Assembly: GCA_963763135.1 (NCBI GenBank)
Contig: CAVXNJ010000012.1
Location: forward strand, 558,001-622,000
Origin: JANMZO01 sp963763135
Lineage (GTDB): Bacteria > Actinomycetota > Acidimicrobiia > Acidimicrobiales > JANYDT01
Length of the DNA: 64,000 nt
Direction: 5' to 3'
Shown here piece by piece: positions 34,742 to 42,825 of the stretch (position 1 is its first letter; each line of letters starts with the position of its first letter). The position numbers and the translations under genes are program-made. The notes beneath the pieces are model-generated. The model did not search any database. It saw nothing but the letters and a program-made list of their open reading frames with translations, and was not told the DNA's origin.

Positions 34742-35300
34742 CGCGGCGTCCCCGAGCGGAGCCAGCGCGGCGTCGGCCACGTTGATTCGAGATGGGTGGG
34801 CGGCACCGGCCCGCGCCGCACCGGCCCGCGCCGCCTCGGCTCGTTCAGCCCGTCCGGCGCACACCTTCTGCACGATCCCGATGATCGCCAAGGCCCCGAG
34901 CCCGACGACGATGACTACGAGTGAGACGTACACCCCGACCGGCATGTTCGATCCCACCAGCGCGATAGAGCTCCGGAGCGATGTGGGTCACCGCGAGGAG
35001 CAGCCCCCAGGGAAGCGCACCGTGCGGATCACGGTCGATGAGCTTGGTTGCCACCCGGGCCGCGCCCAGGGCGTGGGGCCACGCCACCAGGATCTCGACT
35101 GCGGCAAAGATCGCGATGTTGACGCCGTATTTCTCCACCGTGGCTTTGGCGATGAAAACTCGCGCCACCGCCCACAGAATCCCGAGCACGATCCAAATCC
35201 GCTCGATGATCCGACGGCGCGCCAATTGGTGTGCCGACGGAACAACCACGCCTCGGCGTCGCGCAACAATCTCTGTCGCTCCGGTCGATAGCGCTTCCAC
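34511..35300 (-). CDS. Small polytopic membrane protein (frameshifted)
   Basis: The first part (GTG 35300) reads IIERIWIVLGILWAVARVFIA and IAIFAAVEILVAWPHALGAARVATKLID, then LPWGLLLAVTHIAPELYRA. The third membrane segment continues only in another frame (VGSNMPVGVYVSLVVIVVGLGALAIIGIV), so bases are missing or extra near 34966 in a CGCG run. The second frame carries Ala/Glu/Arg repeats and stays open to 34511, overlapping the opposite hydrolase gene by 231 bp. The true end is therefore doubtful. No family is recognised. Confidence 0.5.
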
Positions 35301-35406
35301 CCCAGCCCTATCGGCACCTCAGGGGGAACGTCTGCGCGATTGAGGCTGCATTACCCAGTCCGGCCGCCGTGAGGTTCAAACGACTGGGTCGTTTGACTCC
35401 CCTCAC

Positions 35407-35460
35407 ACGCCGTTACGCCGTTACGCCGTTACGCAGTTACGGCAGTTACGGCAGTTACGC
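35407..35460. repeat. 8-9-bp tandem repeat containing a stop codon
   Basis: ACGCCGTT occurs three times, then ACGCAGTT once, ACGGCAGTT twice, and a partial copy. On the minus strand each unit holds TAA, and the last one (35455-35457) is the stop of the LLM gene. Confidence 0.92.
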
Positions 35461-36294
35461 GCTCATACGATTTGCAATGTGGTCCAGAACCGAATCCGGA
35501 CCTTTGTACGGCGCATCAGCTCGCGGCCAGTGGATAGCGAGGTCGGTCATGCCAAGTTCCTGGGCCCGACCGGCCAGGTCGTCGAAAGCATCCGCAGACG
35601 CGACCCACGGGAAGTCGTCGGTCGTCGAAAGGAGTCGCTTCAAGTGGGATCCGCCTGCAGCATCGAGGATCTCCAATCGCTTCGGCAGTTCTTCGAGCGA
35701 AACGTTGGTCACCCACGTATCAGCGTGTTGCACGACCTTGGCAATGGACTTCGGACCGTTACCCGCCAGTGCAAACGGAACGCGCGGCGACTGGACGCAG
35801 CCCGGGTGGCCCATCGCGTTCGTCGCGGCGTAGTACTCGCCCCGGAACGAAACATCAGGTTCGCGAAGCAGACGGTCCATGGCATCGACGAACTCCAGGT
35901 AGCGGGCGGTGCGTTCGGCCAGCGGCCAGATGTCATTGCCGAGAACGGTCGCATCGAAACCGGTGCCGCCCGATCCGAACCCGACGGTGATTCGCCCACC
36001 CGAGAGCTCGTCGAGCGTCATGACTTCCTTCGCGAATGTGACCGGGTGCCGGTAGTTCGCCGACGCGACGAGCGGTCCGAGCCGGATGGTTGACGTCACC
36101 TGCGCGGCAGCGGCGAGAAGCGGAACCATCGCATACCAGGGACCGTCTTTCAGGTTGCGCCAGGACAGGTGATCGTAGGTCCACGCTGTGTGGAACCCTA
36201 GGTCCTCGGCCCGCTTCCACCGGTGCCGGTCGATCGACCACGGCTCGGTCTGCAGCAGAATCACACCGATTCGCATCGTCAGAGCATCACTCAT
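35455..36294 (-). CDS. LLM-class F420-dependent oxidoreductase
   Basis: This is a roughly 279-residue TIM-barrel protein of the luciferase-like monooxygenase class. RIGVILLQTEPW, DLGFHTAWTYDHL, STIRLGPLVASANYRHP, LDELSGGRITVGFGSGG and NGPKSIAKVVQHADTWV are the usual marks. Most actinobacterial members of this subgroup use F420. The substrate is unknown. ATG 36294 and ATG 36276 are both possible starts. The upstream co-directional SnoaL-like gene is only 8 bp away, so the two probably form an operon. Confidence 0.88.
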   Translation of the reverse strand: MSDALTMRIGVILLQTEPWSIDRHRWKRAEDLGFHTAWTYDHLSWRNLKDGPWYAMVPLLAAAAQVTSTIRLGPLVASANYRHPVTFAKEVMTLDELSGGRITVGFGSGGTGFDATVLGNDIWPLAERTARYLEFVDAMDRLLREPDVSFRGEYYAATNAMGHPGCVQSPRVPFALAGNGPKSIAKVVQHADTWVTNVSLEELPKRLEILDAAGGSHLKRLLSTTDDFPWVASADAFDDLAGRAQELGMTDLAIHWPRADAPYKGPDSVLDHIANRMSA

Positions 36295-36302
36295 CGAACC
36301 AC

Positions 36303-36734
36303 TCAACTCCCTGCTGAAACATGGACCACGGAACCGTGGTGGGCGACAATCTTCCAACCGAACCGGGAACCGGTCGCGCGCACGAAGATCTTCATCGCCG
36401 ACACCGTGTTGTTAATGGGTCCATCGAGGATATTTTCGTCGACGGTGACCCACGCCACATCACCTTCGATCCCGACGTGCTCGTTGGTCAAGATGAACTG
36501 CAGGTGCTGATCGTTCTGGAGCAACGCAACCCACGAACCACCGACGTGGCCCCAACCGCGCAGCGTTGACCAGCCCGGATGGGTGCACACCACGCGATCG
36601 GAGTGCTCCCATACATCGCTCATGGTGTCGAAGTCATGTCGCTCAAACGCGTCGTAGAAGGCGCCGAGCGCTTCGAGAACAGCAACTTCATCGGGGGGCC
36701 GATTTCGTCCTTCAAGTTCCACGGGACCTACCAT
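36303..36734 (-). CDS. SnoaL-like (NTF2-fold) protein
   Basis: This is a 143-residue NTF2-like protein. VLEALGAFYDAFERHDFDTMSDVWEHSDRVVC is the classic start of these folds, followed by WSTLRGWGHVGGSWVALL and a Trp-rich C-terminal sheet. Such proteins act as small cyclases, isomerases, or general stress proteins; no catalytic residue can be assigned. It probably forms a transcription unit with the LLM gene 8 bp downstream. Confidence 0.85.
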   Translation of the reverse strand: MVGPVELEGRNRPPDEVAVLEALGAFYDAFERHDFDTMSDVWEHSDRVVCTHPGWSTLRGWGHVGGSWVALLQNDQHLQFILTNEHVGIEGDVAWVTVDENILDGPINNTVSAMKIFVRATGSRFGWKIVAHHGSVVHVSAGS

Positions 36735-36802
36735 GGCACGTCGTGCCGGACCAGCAGAACCAAAAGCCCGAGAACCTCTCTACAGCCACCGATCATTCTC
36801 CG

Positions 36803-37705
36803 GTGCTGACGACCACCGAACGGACACCGCTCTATACGCTTCCGTTCCCGGAAACCGTGCAGCGGTTCGCCTCATCAGGTGGTTTGCAGATTCCGAGCTA
36901 CGACTGGGGTGGCGACGGTCCTCCGCTGATCATCGCCCACGCCACGGGTCTGCACGGCCACACCTACGCACCTCTCGCCGCACGTCTGCGGTCCCACTTC
37001 CACTGCTACGCGATCGACATCCGAGGTCAGGGCGACGCCGGAGTGCCCGACGACGGCGACTTCGCGTGGGGCGGGGTCGCCGACGACTTCACCGCCGTGC
37101 TCGACGGGCTCGGTCTGTCAGGCCGGGGCGACGTCTACGGCATCGGGCATTCGCAGGGCGGCTACTCGATACTGCAGGGCGAGATCTCGAGGCCCGGTAC
37201 GTTTGCGGGGCTGTTCGGCTTTGAACCGGTCGTGTTCACCGTTCCAGAAGGCCACGAGTTCAACCCCGGCGACAGCGCAATGGTCATTCAGGCCCGCAAG
37301 CGTCGTGAAGTCTTCGCCTCGCGCGAGGCGGCGTACGAGAACTACAAGTCAAAGCCGCCGTTCAGCCTCATCGACGACGATGCTCTGCGCGCATATGTCG
37401 AGTGGGGTCTAGACGACCTCGACGACGGGACATCACGGCTCAAGTGCCGTACCGCCAACGAAGCCGAACTGTTCTCGAACTCCCAAACCGACACGTTGAA
37501 TCAACTCGGCGACATCACGTGCCACGTGACCCTCGGTCTGAGCGAAAACACCGCGCCGAACTTCCTCGAATCCGTGCCCGAGCAGCACCGTCGGCTGAAA
37601 GATTCCGACCTCCTGCGGTTCCCCACCCGCACGCACTTCGGCATTCTGGAAGGCATCGACGAGATGGCCGAGATCATCATCCGGGCCTTTCTCAACCGTC
37701 CCTGA
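36803..37705 (+). CDS. Alpha/beta hydrolase
   Basis: This is a 300-residue hydrolase starting at GTG 36803, chosen because the upstream 79 codons overlap the opposite gene and lack family features. LIIAHATGLHGHTY, IDIRGQGDAG, nucleophile elbow GIGHSQGG, and a late RTHFGILEG with the probable catalytic His are visible. The lid (EFNPGDSAMVIQARKRREVF) is helical. Substrate unknown. Its stop overlaps the ATG of the thioredoxin-like gene by 1 base. Confidence 0.85.
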   Translation: MLTTTERTPLYTLPFPETVQRFASSGGLQIPSYDWGGDGPPLIIAHATGLHGHTYAPLAARLRSHFHCYAIDIRGQGDAGVPDDGDFAWGGVADDFTAVLDGLGLSGRGDVYGIGHSQGGYSILQGEISRPGTFAGLFGFEPVVFTVPEGHEFNPGDSAMVIQARKRREVFASREAAYENYKSKPPFSLIDDDALRAYVEWGLDDLDDGTSRLKCRTANEAELFSNSQTDTLNQLGDITCHVTLGLSENTAPNFLESVPEQHRRLKDSDLLRFPTRTHFGILEGIDEMAEIIIRAFLNRP

Positions 37706-38157
37706 TGAACGTCCTCATTTTTGCGGTGGTGGTAGGAGCGTTGTTGGTTCTCGGCGCCCAGCAGTTCAACAGGCGCCGCCGCTTCGAGCCACCCACCCAG
37801 CAGGCGTGGACCGTCCCCCAACAACTCGACCGAGCGGATTTCGACCGCCCTGAAGCCCCGTGGATCATGGTCGTGTTCACGTCAGCAACCTGCAACTCCT
37901 GCGCCAAGGTCAGCGGGATGGCTGAAGTGCTGCGCAGCGATGTCGTGTCGGTCGACGTCGTCGACTACCAGACCAAACCCGATACGCACAAGCGCTACGG
38001 CATAGATGCGGTTCCGACAACCGTGATTGCCGACGCTGAAGGCGTCGTCGTCAAGAGCTTCATCGGCCCCACCACGGCCACCGACCTCTGGGCCGCAATG
38101 GCCGAAGCCCGCGAACCCGGCTCCACCCCACCCCCCGAAGCGCATCAACATCGGTGA
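37705..38157 (+). CDS. Membrane-anchored thioredoxin-like protein
   Basis: This is a 150-residue protein. One N-terminal membrane helix (residues 2-18) is followed by a thioredoxin fold. The active site is Cys63-Asn-Ser-Cys66 (TSATCNSCAKV) instead of CGPC, and the cis-proline is in IDAVPTTVI. The helix suggests tethering with the active site facing either side; orientation is unclear. Start TGATG overlaps the hydrolase stop, so translation is coupled. A disulfide or electron-transfer role is inferred. Confidence 0.85.
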   Translation: MNVLIFAVVVGALLVLGAQQFNRRRRFEPPTQQAWTVPQQLDRADFDRPEAPWIMVVFTSATCNSCAKVSGMAEVLRSDVVSVDVVDYQTKPDTHKRYGIDAVPTTVIADAEGVVVKSFIGPTTATDLWAAMAEAREPGSTPPPEAHQHR

Positions 38158-38160
38158 CGG

Positions 38161-38231
38161 GCCCCGCCTCCGCTCCGCTTCGAACGGAGTGTGTGCGTTT
38201 TCGTAGGCGGGGACTAAGAATCTGCACACAA
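38161..38231. ncRNA. Possible pseudoknotted RNA element
   Basis: CCCCGCCT (38162-38169) pairs with AGGCGGGG (38205-38212), enclosing a CTCCG/CGGAG hairpin (38173-38189). TGTGTGC (38190-38196), inside that outer loop, can pair with GCACACA (38224-38230) outside it, giving a pseudoknot. It lies between the ends of convergent genes, so it may simply be a terminator. Confidence 0.35.
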
Positions 38232-38314
38232 ACGACGTTGAAATTGGGTCGGGACGCGGATGTGCCGGGCGCTCCGAATGGAGGCCCGGCGTGTTCGACT
38301 GCGAAAGGACTGGG

Positions 38315-38602
38315 TCAGCCGACGATTTGGGAGACCTGCATCACCGGGGTGATGGTGGTGTAGTTGGCGACGTCGGCCATCACTTCGCCCATCTTCGGCG
38401 AACCGAAGCCGGCCTGCATGGCGTCCATTGAGTCAAAGTAGAAGTGGACGGCAGCCTCGTTTGGACCGTTGAGTCCCTTGTCGATCTCCGTCTTCGACGG
38501 CGCGAACGCCGAGTTACAGAGCGGAATGTGGGAAGCGGCGTAGTAGTCGTGGTCGAAGGTTGCGCCGTCGGCCTTGGGGTAGGAGATGGAAACTCGAATC
38601 AT
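38315..38602 (-). CDS. EthD-family protein
   Basis: This is a 95-residue ferredoxin-like (dimeric alpha-beta barrel) protein. IRVSISYPKADGATFDHDYYAASHIPLC is the EthD signature, with the HIPL histidine, and AAVHFYFDSMDAMQAGFGSP follows. The family includes helpers of ether degradation and small polyketide-type enzymes; no function can be fixed here. The ATG at 38602 is 7 nt after TACCAT on the minus strand. Confidence 0.88.
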   Translation of the reverse strand: MIRVSISYPKADGATFDHDYYAASHIPLCNSAFAPSKTEIDKGLNGPNEAAVHFYFDSMDAMQAGFGSPKMGEVMADVANYTTITPVMQVSQIVG

Positions 38603-38609
38603 GGCAGCG

Positions 38610-38615
38610 ATGGTA
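38610..38615 (-). promoter_or_regulatory. -10 box of the EthD gene
   Basis: TACCAT on the minus strand ends 7 nt before the ATG at 38602. Confidence 0.5.
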
Positions 38616-38669
38616 CTGGTCGCGTCTGCAGTATGCCTGTTCGCAAACGAACAGCGACCGTAGGCACGA

Positions 38670-40523
38670 TCAGCGGTCGAGGTTGCGGCCGTTCCGGGAC
38701 GGCTGGAACGTCGGAAGCTGAACCAGAAACGGCGACGTCACCCCGCTGAACGACGGCGGCTGGTCGACGACGGTCATGACGCGCCCACCGATCGGTTCGT
38801 CGCTTCGCACCAGAATCGCCACACGGAATTCCCCGTTTGCATCTGTTGTCACGCGCCAACTGCCGGGAACGCTCAACCATCTGAGCTCCACGTCGGTATT
38901 TGCCGGAAAGCCCCGTCCCTCCGCCACGGTGACCCGCCCGGTCGTACCGACCGCGGGATTCATTCGAAGCGTTGGCTCGAACGTGACCACCGGAGCGACC
39001 GTCGTGGAGGGTGGGGCAGTAATTGGAATCGGCGTTGTGGCCTGCGTCGTGACGCTCGCAAGCGTCGTGGTGGGTGCCGGGATCCTCGCTCGAAGGGCGG
39101 AGAGTTTGAACAGTTTGGCCGAGGCCACGACCTTCAATGTTCCGGACTTGGCGCCGGGCGTAGCGCCAGCCGCGACGACATCGACCGTGCATGTGGCTTT
39201 GGGAGCGAGCGACGCCCCACAGGTCGTCGTGACGATCTTCAGCTCCGCGGCGTTGGGTCCGACCAGACTGGGGACGATCAACTTCAACGTCGTTTCGCCC
39301 ACGTTCTTCACCGTGAAACGTTTGGGCGCTGACGGTGTGCCGATCTTCAGAACCCCGAAATCACCAACCGCGGGGCTCAGCGTAAAGCCGCTCGACAGGC
39401 CTCGCCGCTTGACCTGGAGAACGGCCGTCTCGCCCCGACTTCCCGTGGCCAGCAACTGGAGTGTGCGGTTCCCCGCCTTCGGCGTGAAATTCACGGTCAC
39501 GACGCAGGTTCCGCCCGGTGCAATGGTGGCTCCGACGCAGGGCTTCGCCACCACCGAGATTTCGGTCGACTTCTTCTGCGGGACGATCTTGACGACCTTC
39601 ACCGCAGACGTACCGGTGTTCTTCAAGACTGCGGTGCCGGTTGCCTTCGTGCCCGCGTCGCCCTGCCCGAGATCGAGAGCCCCGGGGGTGAACTCGATCC
39701 GCGCGGCGCCGCCCGACCCGTCGACCCTCGCCTGAATCAGGACCGTGCCCGCCGGAACGAGCACGTCGAAGCCGACCACTCCCGTTTGCGGTCCGGGCCC
39801 GGTCGGCTTCAACACCACATTGACCGTGCAACTCGCGTTTGCCGCGAGAAACGGCTCCGACCCACACGTTCCACCGGGCACGATTGCGAACGGGGCCGGA
39901 ACGGCAATCTTTCCGAGCCTCACCGGAATGCTGTCGCGGTTGTTCAACACCACCTGACGCGGCGCCGACGTGGCCCCAACCCCGACTTCCCCGAAACTTG
40001 CGCCGGTCGCGTCGAGTTTCACCGCGTCGTTGTTGAGTGTCGTGACCGGTCGGGTCGTGGTCGGAGCCGACGACGTGGTTCCGCCGCCGAGGTCGATCAC
40101 GACCACCCCGTCGTTCTTCGGGGGTGCGGTGGTTGCCGTTGTACAGGTCGTCGCCCGGGAACGGGTAACGCTGCACGGGTTGCATGGTGGCGTTCCCGGG
40201 ACTCCGCAGGGCGGGGCGGTGGTTTGCGGCGGCGGCGTTGGCACCGTTGTGGGCACGGTTGTGGGCACGGTGGTGGACGCGATGATCACGAGGATCGGCG
40301 GAACCTTAACCCCGCCGATGGGCGGAAGACCCTTCGTGGTTGGGGGATTGAGAATGACGATTCGCGGCGATGCGGCCGCAACGTCTGCCGGACCGCCGGA
40401 CAGCCCGCCCAGTAGGGTTGCGACGATTGCCAGCACCGTAGCCACGGCAAACGATCCAATGGCGTGGATCGACCGCACTCGAACCGTCCGCAAATCGCGG
40501 CCCACGTCGGATGCCCGTCGCAT
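38670..40523 (-). CDS. Exported choice-of-anchor D / ASPM-SPD-2-Hydin-like repeat protein
   Basis: This is a 617-residue secreted or anchored protein. A signal-like N-terminus (IGSFAVATVLAIVATLLGGL) is followed by a Thr/Pro linker with six cysteines (residues ~80-130) and three Ig-like domains of about 110 residues. Each contains a beta pattern like FGEVGVGATSAPRQVVLNN, a CGS/CVG/CGA cysteine, and a CTV/CVV/CTV cysteine, as in choice-of-anchor D domains. A second Thr/Pro linker leads to a final beta domain (GRGFPANTDVELRW). Probably a cell-surface scaffold. The ATG is 6 nt after TATCCT. Confidence 0.8.
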   Translation of the reverse strand: MRRASDVGRDLRTVRVRSIHAIGSFAVATVLAIVATLLGGLSGGPADVAAASPRIVILNPPTTKGLPPIGGVKVPPILVIIASTTVPTTVPTTVPTPPPQTTAPPCGVPGTPPCNPCSVTRSRATTCTTATTAPPKNDGVVVIDLGGGTTSSAPTTTRPVTTLNNDAVKLDATGASFGEVGVGATSAPRQVVLNNRDSIPVRLGKIAVPAPFAIVPGGTCGSEPFLAANASCTVNVVLKPTGPGPQTGVVGFDVLVPAGTVLIQARVDGSGGAARIEFTPGALDLGQGDAGTKATGTAVLKNTGTSAVKVVKIVPQKKSTEISVVAKPCVGATIAPGGTCVVTVNFTPKAGNRTLQLLATGSRGETAVLQVKRRGLSSGFTLSPAVGDFGVLKIGTPSAPKRFTVKNVGETTLKLIVPSLVGPNAAELKIVTTTCGASLAPKATCTVDVVAAGATPGAKSGTLKVVASAKLFKLSALRARIPAPTTTLASVTTQATTPIPITAPPSTTVAPVVTFEPTLRMNPAVGTTGRVTVAEGRGFPANTDVELRWLSVPGSWRVTTDANGEFRVAILVRSDEPIGGRVMTVVDQPPSFSGVTSPFLVQLPTFQPSRNGRNLDR

Positions 40524-40529
40524 GCATCA

Positions 40530-40535
40530 AGGATA
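40530..40535 (-). promoter_or_regulatory. -10 box of the choice-of-anchor gene
   Basis: TATCCT on the minus strand ends 6 nt before the ATG at 40523. Confidence 0.6.
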
Positions 40536-40582
40536 GAAAACTTGCCTCCCGACGTCGAGGTCGATCGGATCGGGGCATCTTC

Positions 40583-40603
40583 GTCATACCCCTCCGATAG
40601 CCT
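40583..40603 (+). promoter_or_regulatory. GTCATACCCC box plus -10 of the RecB-like gene
   Basis: GTCATACCCC (40583-40592) begins 27 nt before the ATG. TAGCCT (40598-40603) is 6 nt before it. The same decamer sits at the same distance upstream of the genes at 59521 and 61911. Confidence 0.65.
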
Positions 40604-40609
40604 GGGCGA

Positions 40610-41581
40610 ATGCCACTTCCGCTTCCAGTTTCGCTGTCACCGTCCAAGGTGGCCTCGTTCAAAGACTGTGCGTTGGCATTTCGATTCTCTGCGATCGACC
40701 GGGTTCCCGAACCTCCCACGATCTGGGCCGCCAAAGGCACGCTCGTGCACCGGGCGCTCGAGTTGCTGTACCTCGAGGCTCCGGGCGACCGCACCGTCGA
40801 TTGTGCGATCGACAAGCTGGCGATCGCCGTGCCCGAGATCATGGAGGGCCGGGAGTATCACGACCTGGTCCTGTCCGAAGAGGAACGCGAGAAGTTTCTC
40901 GTCGATGCCGACCGCCTGGTGCGGAACGCCTTCATCCTCGAAGACCCCACAAAGATCCGCCCGATCGGTCTTGAATTGCGCATGCAGGCCAAGTTGGGAT
41001 CACTCACCCTGCGTGGGATTATCGACCGCCTCGAACTCGACGAAAACGGCGACCTTGTCGTCAGCGACTACAAAACCGGCAAGGTGCCGGGCGTGAACCA
41101 GGAGCAGAGTCGCCTCGGTGGCGTGCAGTTCTACGCGTTCCTCTGCGAGCAGATGTTGGGGCGGCGACCTTCCAAAGTCCAGCTGCTGTATCTGCACGAA
41201 CCGATGGCCATCATCAGTTCCCCGACCGAGCAGTCGCTTCGAGGTCTCACGATGCGCACGTCAGCGATCTGGACGGCCGTGGAAAAGGCGTGTGCCCGAG
41301 ACGATTTCCGGCCCAAACCATCGGGTCTCTGTAATTACTGCTCATACAAAGCGTGGTGCCCGGCCTACGGAGGCGATCCGGCCCAGGCACCCACCCGGCG
41401 TTTTGAGCACCTGCCCGAAGACACGGCACTGGTGGCCGACGTGCTTGGCGCAAACGGTGCGGCGACCATCGGCGCAGCCGGAACGATCGACCTTCGGGTG
41501 ACTACCATTCCCGTGCCCCTTGATGTCAGCGAGGCAAGTGCCGACGCGCTAACCGACGCCGAACCCATAACCACCGCCTGA
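40610..41581 (+). CDS. RecB/AddB-type PD-(D/E)XK nuclease with likely Fe-S cluster
   Basis: This is a 323-residue single-domain nuclease of the RecB/Cas4-like class. LSPSKVASFKDCALAFRF provides the first cysteine, AAKGTLVHRALELLY is the GxxxH motif, and RGIIDRLELDENGDLVVSDYKTGK holds the catalytic D and DxK. QFYAFLCEQM is motif QxxxY. GLCNYCSYKAWCP gives three more cysteines, the AddB/Cas4 Fe-S pattern. It may process DNA ends. No Cas genes or helicase are nearby. It overlaps the PAP2 gene by 1 base. Confidence 0.9.
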   Translation: MPLPLPVSLSPSKVASFKDCALAFRFSAIDRVPEPPTIWAAKGTLVHRALELLYLEAPGDRTVDCAIDKLAIAVPEIMEGREYHDLVLSEEEREKFLVDADRLVRNAFILEDPTKIRPIGLELRMQAKLGSLTLRGIIDRLELDENGDLVVSDYKTGKVPGVNQEQSRLGGVQFYAFLCEQMLGRRPSKVQLLYLHEPMAIISSPTEQSLRGLTMRTSAIWTAVEKACARDDFRPKPSGLCNYCSYKAWCPAYGGDPAQAPTRRFEHLPEDTALVADVLGANGAATIGAAGTIDLRVTTIPVPLDVSEASADALTDAEPITTA

Positions 41582-42180
41582 TGCCGTTCAAACTCAACCG
41601 CCCCAACGTTCGTATTCCGAACGTAAAGCTCCCAATCGCAGTACCGAAGATTCCGATTCCGTCGGTATTCGACCGGTTCGACTCGAGGTTCAACAACCAC
41701 TGGGACGGTTTCCGGAAGTCGAAGGCCCTCGACCGGGTGTTCTACACCGCGTCGGAAGTCGGCGACTTCGGCATGGTCTGGCTGGCGATCGCTGCCGCTC
41801 AGGCGGCGCTCGGACCCGAAGCGAAAACCAAAGCAGCGATTCGCATGGCGGCCGCCCTCGGCGCCGAAAGCGTGCTGGTAAACGGTGTCGTGAAGTCGCT
41901 TTTCAACCGGGAGCGGCCCGATTGGGAGCAGGACCGGCCGCTGCACCTTCGCAAGCCACGCACGAGCAGCTTCCCGAGCGGCCACTCCAGCTCCGCCGTC
42001 ACGGCGTTTTTATTGTTCACCCAACCGAAGACGCCATGGGCGCCGGTCTACGCCGCGCTCGCCGGCACGGTTGCGCTGAGTCGGGTGCACGTGAAGATTC
42101 ACCACGTGTCAGATGTCGCCGGGGGCCTACTCGTCGGCGCACTCTTCGGCACCGCGGTCAAGCGGCTCTTCCCGCTCTAG
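41581..42180 (+). CDS. PAP2-family phosphatase
   Basis: This is a 199-residue membrane phosphatase of the type 2 phosphatidic acid phosphatase family. The three catalytic motifs are complete: KSLFNRERP, PSGHSSSA and SRVHVKIHHVSD. The N-terminal 40 residues are basic with I/P repeats (RIPNVKLPIAVPKIPIPS), an odd feature. It may dephosphorylate polyprenyl diphosphate or a lipid phosphate. Its start codon overlaps the RecB-like gene's stop (TGATG). Confidence 0.9.
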   Translation: MPFKLNRPNVRIPNVKLPIAVPKIPIPSVFDRFDSRFNNHWDGFRKSKALDRVFYTASEVGDFGMVWLAIAAAQAALGPEAKTKAAIRMAAALGAESVLVNGVVKSLFNRERPDWEQDRPLHLRKPRTSSFPSGHSSSAVTAFLLFTQPKTPWAPVYAALAGTVALSRVHVKIHHVSDVAGGLLVGALFGTAVKRLFPL

Positions 42181-42205
42181 ATCACCCTGGGGGTTGTTGC
42201 CGCTT

Positions 42206-42226
42206 GGCGGCCGGGCGGGGGCCGCC
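42206..42226 (+). terminator. GC-rich hairpin after the PAP2 gene
   Basis: GGCGGCC and GGCCGCC form a 7-bp stem with a 7-nt loop, 26 bp after the stop. There is no T-run. Confidence 0.4.
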
Positions 42227-42370
42227 CTCGAGCGTTACAGCTCGACGCTCATCGAACAGCATCGAGAGACGTTTTGGGCAGCGCTTGCGACCCATGTTTT
42301 GCGAGCAGCTGCGTCTGCTCGCGTCGAATGTCGGCACCCTGTCGGGTCACTCGCCCATCCGAGTCTCGAA

Positions 42371-42398
42371 CGAAAAACGACGGGCCCGAGCCCGTCGT
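42371..42398 (-). terminator. Rho-independent terminator of the 53-residue gene
   Basis: Read on the minus strand, ACGACGGGC and GCCCGTCGT form a 9-bp stem with a 4-nt loop, and a TTTTT run follows. It starts 12 bp after the stop of the small gene. Confidence 0.8.
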
Positions 42399-42410
42399 TG
42401 GTTGAATAGG

Positions 42411-42572
42411 TCAGTTTTCCGAAGCGGCGCTTTCGACAAGAAGCGAGCGGACGTCGAGGAGCAAGTCCGTGACTTCTGCAGTCGAAACCAGCTCACGCCG
42501 GTTGAGTTCGCCGAGGTTGCGATCGATGATCGCAAGTGCTTCGGTGATGATGTCTCGTTCGAGGGTATCCAT
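42411..42572 (-). CDS. Small helical protein of 53 residues
   Basis: A short frame from ATG 42572 to TGA 42411 reads MDTLERDIITEALAIIDRNL, then GELNRRELVSTAEVTDLLLD and VRSLLVESAASEN. It is amphipathic and acidic, likely an alpha-helical hairpin. Codon use is normal for this genome, and a strong terminator follows directly, so it is very probably real. The family is not recognised. It converges with the PAP2 gene. Confidence 0.7.
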   Translation of the reverse strand: MDTLERDIITEALAIIDRNLGELNRRELVSTAEVTDLLLDVRSLLVESAASEN

Positions 42573-42811
42573 TGCCTATACAAACTACATCCAAGCTGTT
42601 TCCATTCCATCGCTGAAGTATGAACAGAAGATAAAAGGGGGCGAGTGACCTACGCACAAGTCCTACAAGGGACCTAGGTGCCCCTCGGAAGAGGACGTTG
42701 GACTGAGCAGGTTCGAATTTCGGCGATACGACCGGCGGATTCGAGCGTCGATACCGTGATGACTGCGACGTGCTCCTCATTCTCAGATGAGCGCGCAACA
42801 CGGTCATGTCC

Positions 42812-42817
42812 TACAGT
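42812..42817 (+). promoter_or_regulatory. -10 box of the SDR-SCO6745-LLM operon
   Basis: TACAGT ends 8 nt before the ATG at 42826. This supports the shorter start over 42787. Confidence 0.45.
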
Positions 42818-42825
42818 CGGCGCCC

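Noticed and set aside
42181..42370. tRNA or other stable RNA after the PAP2 gene
   Set aside because: Two hairpins are present (42206-42226 and 42301-42322) but no cloverleaf, T-loop consensus or CCA end.
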